From contig JALOAM010000009.1 in the NCBI GenBank assembly GCA_023228765.1, positions 1 through 36,156 of the forward strand: DNA of 36,156 bases, read 5' to 3'. Below, piece by piece: positions 8,730 to 17,155 of this stretch. The notes under the pieces are model-generated. The model was not told where the DNA came from, ran no database searches, and saw only the letters and a list, made by a program, of their open reading frames with translations. The position numbers and the translations under genes were made by a program. Source of the stretch: Dehalococcoidia bacterium. GTDB taxonomy: Bacteria > Chloroflexota > Dehalococcoidia > UBA2979. Numbering within the stretch: the first letter of the stretch is position 1; every line of letters starts with the position of its first letter.

Positions 8730-10198
8730 GCGACGCCTCCGACGATGGCCGCGATCGGGGCGATGCCGCTCTCGATCGCGTCGGTGAGGATCGGCGGGTA
8801 GATGCCGACGGCCATGATCGCGACGACGAGCACGCCCATCGCCACCATCTCCGGCCACGTCCGCGCATCGGTCAGGTGGGCCCAGGCGGGGTCAGCCGGA
8901 CCGTGGAAGATGCGCTGCACCGTCCAGAGGATGTACCCCGCCGACAGCACGACGCCGAAGATCGCGGCGATCGTCGCGGCCGGGTGCGCCTGCAGCGAGC
9001 CGAGGAAGGTCGTCAGCTCAGCGACGAACCCGGACATGCTCGGCAGTCCGAGGGAGGCGAGGCCGGCGATGATGAACACGATGCCGGTGAGCGGCATGTG
9101 GTGCATCAGACCGCTCATCTTCGCGATCTCACGGGTGTGGGTGCGCTCGTAGATGATGCCCACCATCACGAACAATAGGCCCGTGATCGTGCCGTGCGTG
9201 AACATCTGCAGCGCGGCGCCGGAGAGCCCGACGTCCGTCATCGCGGCCGCGCCGAGGAGCACGTACCCCATGTGTGAGACCGACGAGTACGCGACCAGGC
9301 GCTTGAGGTCCGTCTGGCGCAGCGTGATCACCGCGCCCCAGATCACGGAGAACCCGGCGATCGCCGCGAGGATCGCGGAGAAGTCGTGCGCCTGCTCCGG
9401 CAGCAGCGAGAGCGAGATCCTCAGGATCCCGTAGCCGCCCATCTTCAGGAGGACGCCGGCCAGCATCACGGAGACGGCCGTCGGCGCGTCCGTGTGCGCG
9501 TCCGGCAGCCACGTGTGGACCGGGAACACCGGCAGCTTCACGAGGAAGGCGAGCGTGATCGCCCAGAACACCAGGCCGAGCGGGATCACCGCGTCCGTCA
9601 CCGGGTTCTCGGTCAGCTCGATGATGTCGAACGTGCCCGCCTCGAAGCCGATCACGAGGAAGCCGAGGAGCATGAACGCGGAGCCGGCCAGCGTGTAGAG
9701 CAAGAACTTGGTCGCGCTGTAGAGGCGGCGGCCCGAGCCCCACTGGCTGATGAGCATGAACATCGGCAGGAGCTCGAGCTCCCAGAAGAGGAAGAACTGG
9801 ATGAGGTCCAGCGAGATGAAGACGCCGCCTATGGCCGTCTCCAGGAAGAGCAGCCAGGCGTAGTACTGCTTCTGCTTCACCTCGATGTTCCACGAGACGA
9901 GCACGGCGACCACGCTCAGGATGCCGAGCAGAAGCACCATCGGCGCCGAGAGGCCGTCTACGCCGACGGCGAACTGGACCGCGAAGCCGGCGGTGTCCTT
10001 GTCGATCCAGTCGAAGCGCTGGACGAACTGGTAGCCCTCCTGCGAGGCGTCGAAGCCGAGGAAGACCGCCACCGCGATCAGACAGGTGAGCCCCGCCGCT
10101 CCGAGGGCGACGACGCGCGCGTTCTTCTCCTGCTCCGCGGGGAGGAGGACCGCGGCGAGGGCGCCGAGCAGCGGGACGAGCAGGAACGCGATCAGCAT
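8726..10198 (-). CDS. nuoM: NADH-quinone oxidoreductase subunit M
   Basis: The 490-residue polytopic membrane protein is homologous to Mrp-type antiporters. Visible landmarks are the conserved glutamate segment FFLFWELELLPMFMLI near residues 135-150, the lysine-containing loop KLPVFPVHTWLPDAHTDAPTAVS, and LKRLVAYSSVSHMGYVLLG. It translocates protons in the membrane arm of complex I, between NuoL and NuoN. The ATG at 10198 shares a base with the nuoL stop (TAATG), and its own stop overlaps the nuoN start. Length and order are typical. Confidence 0.95.
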   Translation of the reverse strand: MLIAFLLVPLLGALAAVLLPAEQEKNARVVALGAAGLTCLIAVAVFLGFDASQEGYQFVQRFDWIDKDTAGFAVQFAVGVDGLSAPMVLLLGILSVVAVLVSWNIEVKQKQYYAWLLFLETAIGGVFISLDLIQFFLFWELELLPMFMLISQWGSGRRLYSATKFLLYTLAGSAFMLLGFLVIGFEAGTFDIIELTENPVTDAVIPLGLVFWAITLAFLVKLPVFPVHTWLPDAHTDAPTAVSVMLAGVLLKMGGYGILRISLSLLPEQAHDFSAILAAIAGFSVIWGAVITLRQTDLKRLVAYSSVSHMGYVLLGAAAMTDVGLSGAALQMFTHGTITGLLFVMVGIIYERTHTREIAKMSGLMHHMPLTGIVFIIAGLASLGLPSMSGFVAELTTFLGSLQAHPAATIAAIFGVVLSAGYILWTVQRIFHGPADPAWAHLTDARTWPEMVAMGVLVVAIMAVGIYPPILTDAIESGIAPIAAIVGGVA

Positions 10199-12183
10199 TA
10201 CGGCATCACCCGATCCAGCAGACCACCCGCGAACACGAACAGCGCTCCGGCAGCGAACACCACACCGACGACGTAGACGGAGGTGTACGCCTGCAGCTGG
10301 CCGGTCTCGGTCCGGCGGAAGACGTCACCGGCGATCTTCGTGACCCGCGCGACGCCGTTCACGGCGCCGTCCACGACGTACTTGTCGAACGCCGCGCTTG
10401 CGCGGCCGATGCCGTTGTAGAGGACGCCGCGGACCAGCACGTCCTCCGCGATCTCGTTCACGTAGTAGAGGCGTGAGATCAGGCGGTGCACCGGCGCCAG
10501 CGCGTACTGGATCGCGGTCGGGTCTGGCGTCCGGAAGTAGTAGAGCGCGGCAGCCGCCCCGATCCCGCCGAGGGCCGCGAGCGTGGAGAACGTCACGACG
10601 ACGATGTCGGCGTGGAAGTGGAAGTGCCGCAGCTCCGGGTCGAGCGCTCCCTCCACGAACTCTCCGAAGAACGAGGACGGCGCGACCAACCCCGCGACGA
10701 TCGCCGGGATCGAGAGCACGACCAGCGGCAGTAGCATCGAGCGGGGCGACTCGTGCGGGTGGGCGAGCCAGCCGTGGCTGTCGCCGTGGGCGCTGTCGTG
10801 ATCGGCCGCGTGCGAGTCGTCGTGGTCACCGCCGTGGTCGGCTTCGGGCGCGGCCCCGCCGCGGTACTCGCCGAAGAAGGTCATGAAGATCGCGCGGAAC
10901 ATGTACAGCGCGGTCATGAAGGCGACGACGGTGCCGATGACCCACAGGAACTTGTCGTGGTTCCATGCGTCCAGCAGGATCTCGTCCTTCGACCAGAAAC
11001 CAGCGAGCGGGAACACTCCGGACAGCGATAGCGAGCCGATCAGGAACGTCCAGAACGTCACCGGCATGAACTGCTTCAGGCCGCCCATCAGCGGCATCTC
11101 GAAGGTGTTCGTCGCGTGGGAGACGGAACCCGCGCCCTGGAACAGCAGGCTCTTGAAGAACGCGTGCGTGAACAGGTGGAACACCGCCGCCACGTACCCG
11201 CCGAGGCCGATCGCCATCACCATGTACCCGAGCTGGGAGATCGTGGAGTACGCGAGCACGCGCTTGATGTCGGTGACCACGAGGCCCATGGACGCCGCGA
11301 AGATCGCGGTGAACCCGCCGACGTACGCGATGATCGTGTGCACCTCGCCAGGCGCGGCCTCGACGGTGGGGAAGAACCTCGCGAGGAGGTAGACGCCCGC
11401 CGCAACCATCGTCGCGGAGTGGACAATCGAGGACACCGGGGTCGGGCCCTCCATGGCGTCCGGAAGCCAGAAGTGCAGTGGGAACTGGGCGGACTTGCCG
11501 GCGGCGCCGGAGAGGAGCCCGAGCACGAACCCGGTGAGGACCGCGCCGGAGAGCGCCTCGTGTGCCAGCTCGTTGATCTCGGCGATGTCGAACGTGCCGG
11601 TCTTCGTCCAGATCAGGACGACGGCGATGAGGAAACCGAAGTCGCCGAAGCGCGTGACGACGAACGCCTTCTTCGCGGCGGCGGCAGCGCTCGGGCGATG
11701 GAACCAGAACCCGATCAGCAGGTAAGAGGTGAGGCCCACCAGCTCCCAGTGCACGAACAGCATCAGGAGGCTGTGGTTCATCACCAGGCCGAGCATGGCC
11801 GCGGTGAACAGTGACATGAACGCGAAGAACCGCGGGTAGCCCGTGTCTCCGTGCATGTACCCGACCGAGTAGATCTGGACGAGCAGCGAGATCGACGTGA
11901 CGACGAAGATCATCATCGCGCTCAGGCCGTCGATCCTCAGACCGATCTCCACCTCGAAGTCGAAGATCGACATCCAGAGGTGCGGCGCGAAGTCGAGCGG
12001 ATTGCCGTCATGGTCGATGGCGACCGCGAGCGTCCAGATGGCAAGCAGCCACCCGATGAAGATCGCGAGGATGGAGATGCGGCCCGCCAGCAGCGGCTGG
12101 TGGCGCAGGAACGCGACGATCACCAGGAAGGAGATGATCGGCGCGAAGTAGATCGCCCAGACGGCTGCTTCAGGAATGCTCAT
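10198..12183 (-). CDS. nuoL: NADH-quinone oxidoreductase subunit L
   Basis: The 661-residue protein is the distal antiporter-like subunit of complex I. The N-terminal half carries FVHWELVGLTSYLLIGFW and the quinone-oxidoreductase core FPLHFWLPDAMEGPTPVSSIVHSATMV-type motif with its conserved lysine and histidines; IKRVLAYSTISQLGYM follows. A long C-terminal region would include the lateral helix. An insertion at about 447-479 is unusually rich in histidine and aspartate (eight His in 33 residues). The ATG at 12183 overlaps the stop of a small upstream ORF (TAATG). Family assignment is certain; the role of the His-rich loop is unknown. Confidence 0.95.
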   Translation of the reverse strand: MSIPEAAVWAIYFAPIISFLVIVAFLRHQPLLAGRISILAIFIGWLLAIWTLAVAIDHDGNPLDFAPHLWMSIFDFEVEIGLRIDGLSAMMIFVVTSISLLVQIYSVGYMHGDTGYPRFFAFMSLFTAAMLGLVMNHSLLMLFVHWELVGLTSYLLIGFWFHRPSAAAAAKKAFVVTRFGDFGFLIAVVLIWTKTGTFDIAEINELAHEALSGAVLTGFVLGLLSGAAGKSAQFPLHFWLPDAMEGPTPVSSIVHSATMVAAGVYLLARFFPTVEAAPGEVHTIIAYVGGFTAIFAASMGLVVTDIKRVLAYSTISQLGYMVMAIGLGGYVAAVFHLFTHAFFKSLLFQGAGSVSHATNTFEMPLMGGLKQFMPVTFWTFLIGSLSLSGVFPLAGFWSKDEILLDAWNHDKFLWVIGTVVAFMTALYMFRAIFMTFFGEYRGGAAPEADHGGDHDDSHAADHDSAHGDSHGWLAHPHESPRSMLLPLVVLSIPAIVAGLVAPSSFFGEFVEGALDPELRHFHFHADIVVVTFSTLAALGGIGAAAALYYFRTPDPTAIQYALAPVHRLISRLYYVNEIAEDVLVRGVLYNGIGRASAAFDKYVVDGAVNGVARVTKIAGDVFRRTETGQLQAYTSVYVVGVVFAAGALFVFAGGLLDRVMP

Positions 12184-12371
12184 TAGATCTTGTTCAGCAC
12201 TTCACGCGCGACGTGTGTCTTGCCGTCCGGCACCCAGATCTCCCGTGCGTCACGCATGGAGCCGACCTCCACGGGCGGCACGATGCGGACCGCCAGCGCT
12301 TCCTGGTTGAACAGCTCGCGCCACGTCTCGGCCGCGTAGCCGTCTGGGACGTCCATGAACTTCACCCACAT
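12183..12371 (-). CDS. Small uncharacterised protein between nuoK and nuoL (DUF2007-like)
   Basis: I propose a 62-residue protein starting at ATG 12371 (MWVKFMDVPDGYAAETWREL...) and ending at a TAA that overlaps the nuoL ATG. A GAGG lies eight bases before the start, and there is no other in-frame start between it and nuoK (32-base gap). The sequence has no membrane segment. Its pattern of a strand (WVKFMDV), a helix (AAETWRELFNQEAL), a strand (AVRIVPP) and a closing EIWVPDGKTHVAREVLNKI resembles the beta-alpha-beta fold of DUF2007-type small proteins; this similarity is from memory and unverified. Tight coupling on the nuoL side suggests a real gene with a complex I-linked role, perhaps assembly or regulation, but no function is known. 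Confidence 0.7.
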   Translation of the reverse strand: MWVKFMDVPDGYAAETWRELFNQEALAVRIVPPVEVGSMRDAREIWVPDGKTHVAREVLNKI

Positions 12372-12403
12372 CGCATGGTCCTCGGCGTCGTCCTCATGGC
12401 GTC

Positions 12404-12757
12404 CTACCAGCGCAACAGGTTCACGCGGTCGAGGTCGACCGTCTCCTGCCGGCGGTACACGAGCACCGCCAGGGCGAGGGCGATCGCGGCCTCGGCCGCG
12501 GCTACGGTCAACACGAAGACAACGAAGGCGTGCCCGCTCAGGGGCTCGTCGCCCTCCGCGAACGCGGAGGAGAACCGCGAGAACGCGAGCAGCGTCAGGT
12601 TCACGGCGTTGAGCATCAGCTCCACGCCCATCAGGACGGCGATCGCGTTCCGCTTCGCGAGCGCAACGACGATGCCGATGCCGAACACGAGCCCGGACAC
12701 AACGAGGTAGTGCGCGAGTGTGACGGTCAACTCGTCGATGGCGGGGATCTCCGGCAT
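12404..12757 (-). CDS. nuoK: NADH-quinone oxidoreductase subunit K
   Basis: The 117-residue protein has three predicted membrane helices and the conserved NuoK core LMGVELMLNAVNL at about 42-54, whose glutamate lies in the proton path. A second conserved glutamate follows in the third helix (VAAAEAAIALALAVLVYRR). It is slightly longer than the usual 100 residues because of an N-terminal extension and the loop FAEGDEPLSG. The ATG at 12757 shares a base with the nuoJ TAA (TAATG). It is part of the membrane arm of complex I. Confidence 0.95.
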   Translation of the reverse strand: MPEIPAIDELTVTLAHYLVVSGLVFGIGIVVALAKRNAIAVLMGVELMLNAVNLTLLAFSRFSSAFAEGDEPLSGHAFVVFVLTVAAAEAAIALALAVLVYRRQETVDLDRVNLLRW

Positions 12758-13302
12758 TAGTCGTCACCCCCCTCGCTCGCCGCAGTGCCGGACCTCGGAC
12801 GGTCGTGCACGAGGACGATGGCGCCGAGGAGCGCGAACAGCAGGAGCACGGAGGCGATCTCGAAGGCGAGGACGTACCGCCCGAGGAGCAGGTCGCCGAT
12901 CGCGTTCACGGTGCCGGGGAAGTCGGTCGCGGCGAGGCCCTCGCCGGTCCGCTCGTCCCAGTCCGTGTCGACGGCGACGAATCCGACGAGCGCGGCGATG
13001 CCGAGACCCCCGAGGAGGCCCGGCAGCAGGTAGATCGAGTTGCCGTTATCCCTCGACGCCAGCGGGGTGAGCATGACGGCGAAGACCATGAGGACGGAGA
13101 TGGAGCCGGCGTAGATCAGGATCTGCGCGACAGCGATGAAGTCCGCGCTCAGGGTGATGAACAGGCCGGCCATCGAGAGGAAGGTGACGACGAGGAACAC
13201 GAGCGAGTGCAGCAGGTTCCGCGCGAGCAGCACGAGCAGGGCCGAGACGACGCTCAAGCCGCTCAGCACCCAGAACCCGATGACGATGCCCGTCGAATCC
13301 AA
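12757..13302 (-). CDS. nuoJ: NADH-quinone oxidoreductase subunit J
   Basis: The 181-residue membrane protein has five predicted helices and the NuoJ signature FLSADFIAVAQILIYAGSISVLMVFAVML-like region at about 48-77, containing the mobile helix important for proton coupling. The C-terminal tail is hydrophilic and acidic. The start is TTG 13302 (LDSTGIVIGFWVLSG), with GGGAG about ten bases upstream. It follows nuoH after 83 bases, the place where nuoI normally sits; no nuoI is present. Identification is firm. Confidence 0.93.
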   Translation of the reverse strand: MDSTGIVIGFWVLSGLSVVSALLVLLARNLLHSLVFLVVTFLSMAGLFITLSADFIAVAQILIYAGSISVLMVFAVMLTPLASRDNGNSIYLLPGLLGGLGIAALVGFVAVDTDWDERTGEGLAATDFPGTVNAIGDLLLGRYVLAFEIASVLLLFALLGAIVLVHDRPRSGTAASEGGDD

Positions 13303-13385
13303 CGGCCGCCGACTCCCTATACCCGCCTCGCGCGGGCCTTCGTGATGCCCTGTCGTACCCAGCGCCCAAACGGGCTCGGAGAACT

Positions 13386-14816
13386 CTACGTGGCGCGAAT
13401 CTTCTGAGCAGCCTTCAGGCCACCCAATGTCCCGTCCGAAACCAGCGTCGGGACGGTCCGGTGCTGCGCCGGCGAGTAGCCCAGCCGATCAGCCCAGAAC
13501 CGCACCAACACCACCGTGATCGCCAGGTTCACCACCCCAAAAGCCCCGAGAGTGATCAGTGCCGGCGCGTCCGATCGCGCGAACACGGATGCCTCGATGG
13601 CCACGATGAAGGCCTGGATGATGCCGAGGGGAATGAGGAACTTCCACGCAAACCCCATCAGCTGGTCGAGACGGAACCGCGGCAGCGTGCCACGGAGCCA
13701 CACAAAGAGGAAGTACACGGCGCCGATCTTCGTCGCGAGGATGAGGTACCCGGGCACCCACTCCTCCAGCCCGAAGAACGTATAGCCGCCCAGGAAGAAC
13801 GTGGACATGACGGCGCCAACGAGGATCGCGTGGCCCAGCTCGACGCCCATGAACAGGCCGGCCTTCATGCCGGAGTACTCCGTGTAGAACCCGGCCACGA
13901 TCTCCGACTCCGCCTCGCCGATGTCGTTCGGCGTGCGGTTGATCTCGGCGGTGCTGGCGAAGAGGAACGCGAAGGCCGCAAACGGGATGAGGAAGATCAC
14001 CCACACGTGGTAGTGACCCTGCCACGCCACGATCTCGCCCAGGTTCATCGAGCCCGTGAGCAGCACCACCGACAGCAGCGCGAGGCTGATCGGGATCTCG
14101 TACGACACCATCATCGCGACGGTGCGCATCGCACCCAGGAGCGAGTAGTGGTTGTTGGACGACCACCCGGCGAGGAACACCGCGAGCACGCCGATGGAGG
14201 AGATCGCGATCACGTAGAGGACCCCGACATCGATGTCCAGGTAGTTCATGTTCGGCGCCCACGGGATCGGGGCCCAGCCGAGCATGGCGGGGACGAAGAT
14301 CAGCACCGGCGGGATGTAGTAGAGGAACCGGTCCGCGCCGAAGGGGATCACGATCTCCTTCGACATCAGCTTCACAGCGTCCGCGATCGGCTGCAGCAGG
14401 CCGAAGGGGCCGGTGCGGTTCGGGCCCATGCGGATCTGGAACTTCGCGAGCACGCGCCGCTCCACCCACGACCCGATCAGCAACCACCCGCCGAGGACGG
14501 ACATGATGCCGATGCCGCCAATGCTGCCGGTGATGATCCACGTGATGCGGTGGTCGACGCCCTGGTCGGTGAGCCACTCGCGCAGGCTCTGCACGGCGAG
14601 GCCGAGGTCGCGCACGTCGTACCACTCGCCCTCGAGGCGGCCGTCCACGACGAGGTAGCCGATGAACGCCATCACCAGCGCGCCCACGAGGCCGAAGACG
14701 GCGCCGAAGACCTTGAACGGCACGGGCACGCCCAGCAGCATCTCGCGGACGCCCGGGCGGTCCTCGATCTGCTGCAGCATCGGCGTAGCGGGACGGCGCA
14801 TCGGCTGCTCGCTCAT
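13386..14816 (-). CDS. nuoH: NADH-quinone oxidoreductase subunit H, with N-terminal extension
   Basis: NuoH forms the quinone-access channel joining the membrane arm to NuoB/NuoD. The core is clear: WVERRVLAKFQIRMGPNRTGP at about 118-138, ADAVKLMSKE, then EINRTPNDIGEAESEIVAGFYTEYSGM with the acidic loop that links quinone reduction to proton pumping. At 476 residues it is well over the usual 330-420. About 90 residues precede the first canonical helix and include an additional predicted membrane helix (about 33-56). The ATG at 14816 overlaps the nuoD stop (ATGA). No extra domain is recognisable in the extension. Confidence 0.94.
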   Translation of the reverse strand: MSEQPMRRPATPMLQQIEDRPGVREMLLGVPVPFKVFGAVFGLVGALVMAFIGYLVVDGRLEGEWYDVRDLGLAVQSLREWLTDQGVDHRITWIITGSIGGIGIMSVLGGWLLIGSWVERRVLAKFQIRMGPNRTGPFGLLQPIADAVKLMSKEIVIPFGADRFLYYIPPVLIFVPAMLGWAPIPWAPNMNYLDIDVGVLYVIAISSIGVLAVFLAGWSSNNHYSLLGAMRTVAMMVSYEIPISLALLSVVLLTGSMNLGEIVAWQGHYHVWVIFLIPFAAFAFLFASTAEINRTPNDIGEAESEIVAGFYTEYSGMKAGLFMGVELGHAILVGAVMSTFFLGGYTFFGLEEWVPGYLILATKIGAVYFLFVWLRGTLPRFRLDQLMGFAWKFLIPLGIIQAFIVAIEASVFARSDAPALITLGAFGVVNLAITVVLVRFWADRLGYSPAQHRTVPTLVSDGTLGGLKAAQKIRAT

Positions 14817-15916
14817 CGGTCGATCTCCCCGAGGACGATGTCGATGGAACCCAGCGTCACCACTGCGTCCGGCAGGGACGAGCCCACGCCGAGTTCACGC
14901 AGCAGCGTCAGGTTGATGAGGGCGGGCGAGCGCAGGTGGAACCGGTACGGCGCCGGCGTCCCGTCCGAGACCAGGTAGAACCCGATCTCGCCACGGGGGC
15001 TCTCGACGCGGCTGTAGATCTCACCCGGTTCGGGCCGCAGGGCCAGCGGGATGTCGTTCTTGTGCGGGCCGGGCGGGATCTGCTCCACGGCCTGCTTGAT
15101 GATGCGGACCGACTGCTTGACCTCTTCCATCCGCACCATGAAGCGGTCGTAGACGTCGCCCACGGTGCCGACGGGGACGTCGAAGTCAAAGCGGTCGTAG
15201 ACGCAGTACGGCTCCGCCTTGCGGAGGTCCCATGGGACGCCGGAGCCGCGGAGCGCGGGGCCCGACAGCGACCCGTTGATGGCGTCCTCCGGTGTGATGA
15301 TGCCCACGTTGCGCGTGCGCGCCAGGAAGATCTCGTTGTCGAGCAGCAGCGACGCGTACTCGTCCGTACGCTCCGGCATCTCGTCCATCAGCTCCTGGAG
15401 GGCCGGCCAGAACTCGGCGGGCGGCTCGAAGGAGACGCCACCGATGCGCATGTAGTTGGTCGTCAGGCGCGCGCCACAGGTCATCTCGAACAGGTCGAGG
15501 ATCTTCTCCCGCTCTCGGAACATGTAGAGCAGCGGCGTCTGCCACGCGCCCGCGTCCGAGATCAGCGTGCCGTTCGCCATCGCGTGGCTCGCGATGCGCT
15601 GGAGCTCCGCGAAGATCACGCGGAGGTACTCCGCGCGATCGGGGGCCTCGACGCCGGTCATGCGCTCGACGGCGATCGCGAGGCCGAGGTTCCCGGTCAT
15701 CGCCGCGAGGTAGTCCGCGCGGTCCGTGAACGGGATGTTCTGGGTGTAGGTGCGCTCCTCCGCGAGCTTCTCCATCGAGCGGTGGAGGTACCCGACGATC
15801 ATGTCGAGGTCGCGGATGATCTCCCCATCCATCACGACGCGGAGACGGAACACCCCGTGCGTGGAGGGGTGCTGCGGCCCGATGTTGAGGACGAACGGTT
15901 CGGCTGAGGTGGTCAC
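14813..15916 (-). CDS. nuoD: NADH-quinone oxidoreductase subunit D
   Basis: The 367-residue protein is the 49-kDa-type subunit that shapes the quinone site. Hallmarks are NIGPQHPSTHGVFRLRV at about 11-27, with the quinone-contacting histidines, GYLHRSMEKLAE, and a C-terminal half ending GSIDIVLGEIDR, as in family members. The start is GTG 15916, one base after the nuoC stop. NuoD normally binds NuoB, which carries cluster N2; nuoB is not in this cluster, so it must be supplied from elsewhere if the complex is conventional. Start, length and order are typical. Confidence 0.95.
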   Translation of the reverse strand: MTTSAEPFVLNIGPQHPSTHGVFRLRVVMDGEIIRDLDMIVGYLHRSMEKLAEERTYTQNIPFTDRADYLAAMTGNLGLAIAVERMTGVEAPDRAEYLRVIFAELQRIASHAMANGTLISDAGAWQTPLLYMFREREKILDLFEMTCGARLTTNYMRIGGVSFEPPAEFWPALQELMDEMPERTDEYASLLLDNEIFLARTRNVGIITPEDAINGSLSGPALRGSGVPWDLRKAEPYCVYDRFDFDVPVGTVGDVYDRFMVRMEEVKQSVRIIKQAVEQIPPGPHKNDIPLALRPEPGEIYSRVESPRGEIGFYLVSDGTPAPYRFHLRSPALINLTLLRELGVGSSLPDAVVTLGSIDIVLGEIDR

Positions 15917-15917
15917 G

Positions 15918-16562
15918 CTAGTGCCCCTGCCCGGGCTGCGCGCCCTCGACGTTGCGGCGCGTCTGAGCGGACAGCGACTCGCCGTGCTCGACCAGGTTGC
16001 CGGCGTTCATGATGCGGTCCGGCGCTTCCTTGTTCTCGAACGGGAACCCGCGAAGGCCGGAGGTGTGGCCGCCCACCATGCCCATCCAGTCCTTGCGAAG
16101 CGGGTGGCCGGGGAACCCCTCCCACAGGAGGATGCGGCGCAGGTCCGGGTGGTTCGCGAAGCGGATCCCCATCAGGTCAAAGACCTCCCGCTCCTGGAGC
16201 AGCGCACCTTTGTAGACCGGGTACGCGCTCGGCAGGACCGGATCCTCGTGGTCGGTGACGATCGCCTTCAGCGCGATCTGGTGGTTCAGGTCCAGGGACT
16301 GCAGGTGGTAGACCACCTCGAACCGGTCGTACCGGTCGACGGCCGTCAGGTTGCTCAGCTGCGCGGCGTCGAACTGGTCCGAGTCGTGCAGCCAGCGGAG
16401 GGCGTCCTCCACGCGGTCCGGGGCGACCTCCACCCACTCGTCGTTGGAGGCAGTCACTACGCCCGGCAACGCCGCGCCCAGCGCCTGCGCCACCACCGTG
16501 CCCGTGAGCTGACGAGGACCGCGCGCCAAGGCTAGCGCCACTCCAGCGCGCGCTTGCGCCAC
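15918..16562 (-). CDS. nuoC: NADH-quinone oxidoreductase subunit C
   Basis: The protein of up to 214 residues is the 30-kDa-type subunit. The core is FEVVYHLQSLDLNHQIALKA, then the family signature REVFDLMGIRFANHPDLRRILLWEGFPGHPLRKD. The start is uncertain: GTG 16562 overlaps nuoA by 31 bases, while a TTG at 16529 lies two bases after the nuoA stop and removes 11 residues that are probably not conserved. nuoC follows nuoA directly, with no nuoB between. The C-terminal tail after the signature (about 45 residues) is polar. Identification is firm; the start is moderate. Confidence 0.93.
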   Translation of the reverse strand: MAQARAGVALALARGPRQLTGTVVAQALGAALPGVVTASNDEWVEVAPDRVEDALRWLHDSDQFDAAQLSNLTAVDRYDRFEVVYHLQSLDLNHQIALKAIVTDHEDPVLPSAYPVYKGALLQEREVFDLMGIRFANHPDLRRILLWEGFPGHPLRKDWMGMVGGHTSGLRGFPFENKEAPDRIMNAGNLVEHGESLSAQTRRNVEGAQPGQGH

Positions 16563-16906
16563 GCATACGCCAGGCCAAAGGCCAGGATGCCCATGAACAA
16601 CGCGGCCTTCCAGAGCGTGCCCAGCGGCGCCTCAGCGTGCTCGACGGCCCACGGGTACAGGAAGATCACCTCCACGTCGAAGATGACGAACCCGAGGGCG
16701 AACAGGTAGTAGCGGGCGTTGAACTGGCCCCAGGAGGTGCCCTCGGACTCCACGCCACACTCGTACGTGGCGTTCTTGATCGGGCTCTCGTTCGTGGGGC
16801 GGATCTTGAAGCGATAGAAGAGGTAGGAGATCCCCAGCGGCAGCATGGGGAACGCCACAGCCAGCCCGAGGAGGATCGCGATGCGCCCGAAGGTGTCCGG
16901 GATCAC
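16532..16906 (-). CDS. nuoA: NADH-quinone oxidoreductase subunit A
   Basis: I place the start at GTG 16906 (VIPDTFGRIAILLGL), preceded by GGAGAGG at eight bases spacing. This gives 124 residues, the normal length, whereas the open frame extends much further upstream without conservation. Three membrane helices are evident, with the NuoA signatures YECGVESEG (the conserved cysteine of the mobile loop) and FDVEVIFLYPWAV. It is a membrane-arm core subunit near the quinone site. It is the first gene of the complex I block and faces a 440-base divergent intergenic region. Confidence 0.94.
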   Translation of the reverse strand: MIPDTFGRIAILLGLAVAFPMLPLGISYLFYRFKIRPTNESPIKNATYECGVESEGTSWGQFNARYYLFALGFVIFDVEVIFLYPWAVEHAEAPLGTLWKAALFMGILAFGLAYAWRKRALEWR

Positions 16907-17002
16907 CCACGCGTCCTCTCCGCACCACATCCGACAGGTCGAATTCTGGGCCTGCCGAAAGGCTTCGAGGGTCTCTGCCGTGACACCCCTCGGAGCGACC
17001 GG

Positions 17003-17031
17003 AACGTAGCACCCGCCCGATCGAGGCGCAA
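17003..17031 (-). promoter_or_regulatory. Candidate nuo block promoter
   Basis: On the minus strand a TTGCGC (17031-17026) is followed after 17 bases by TACGTT (17008-17003), about 95 bases upstream of the nuoA start. The match to the sigma-70 consensus is modest (4 of 6 and 3 of 6), so this is a weak prediction. Confidence 0.3.
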
Positions 17032-17155
17032 TGAAAGGTGCTGCCGAGGCTGTCCGGACCGTGATATGCGGCCTCGTCGGCCCCGATGCGCGCTCAGGCG
17101 CCTCGCACGGTGGTGGCGCCCCGGGCGCTCCGGGGAGCGGGGATGACGGCCGAAG

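Noticed and set aside
6747..8801. Long plus-strand open frame of 684 codons
   Set aside because: It lies antisense to ybeY and nuoN, is rich in Arg, Glu, Asp and His as expected for a GC-rich shadow frame, and has no recognisable domain.
13312..13326. Terminator hairpin (CCCGC...GCGGG) between nuoH and nuoJ
   Set aside because: A five-base stem without a T-run is too weak, and the operon clearly continues.
13303..13385. Possible nuoI remnant in the nuoH-nuoJ gap
   Set aside because: Read in all minus-strand frames it gives no CxxCxxCxxxCP motif or NuoI-like residues; only short unconserved peptides.
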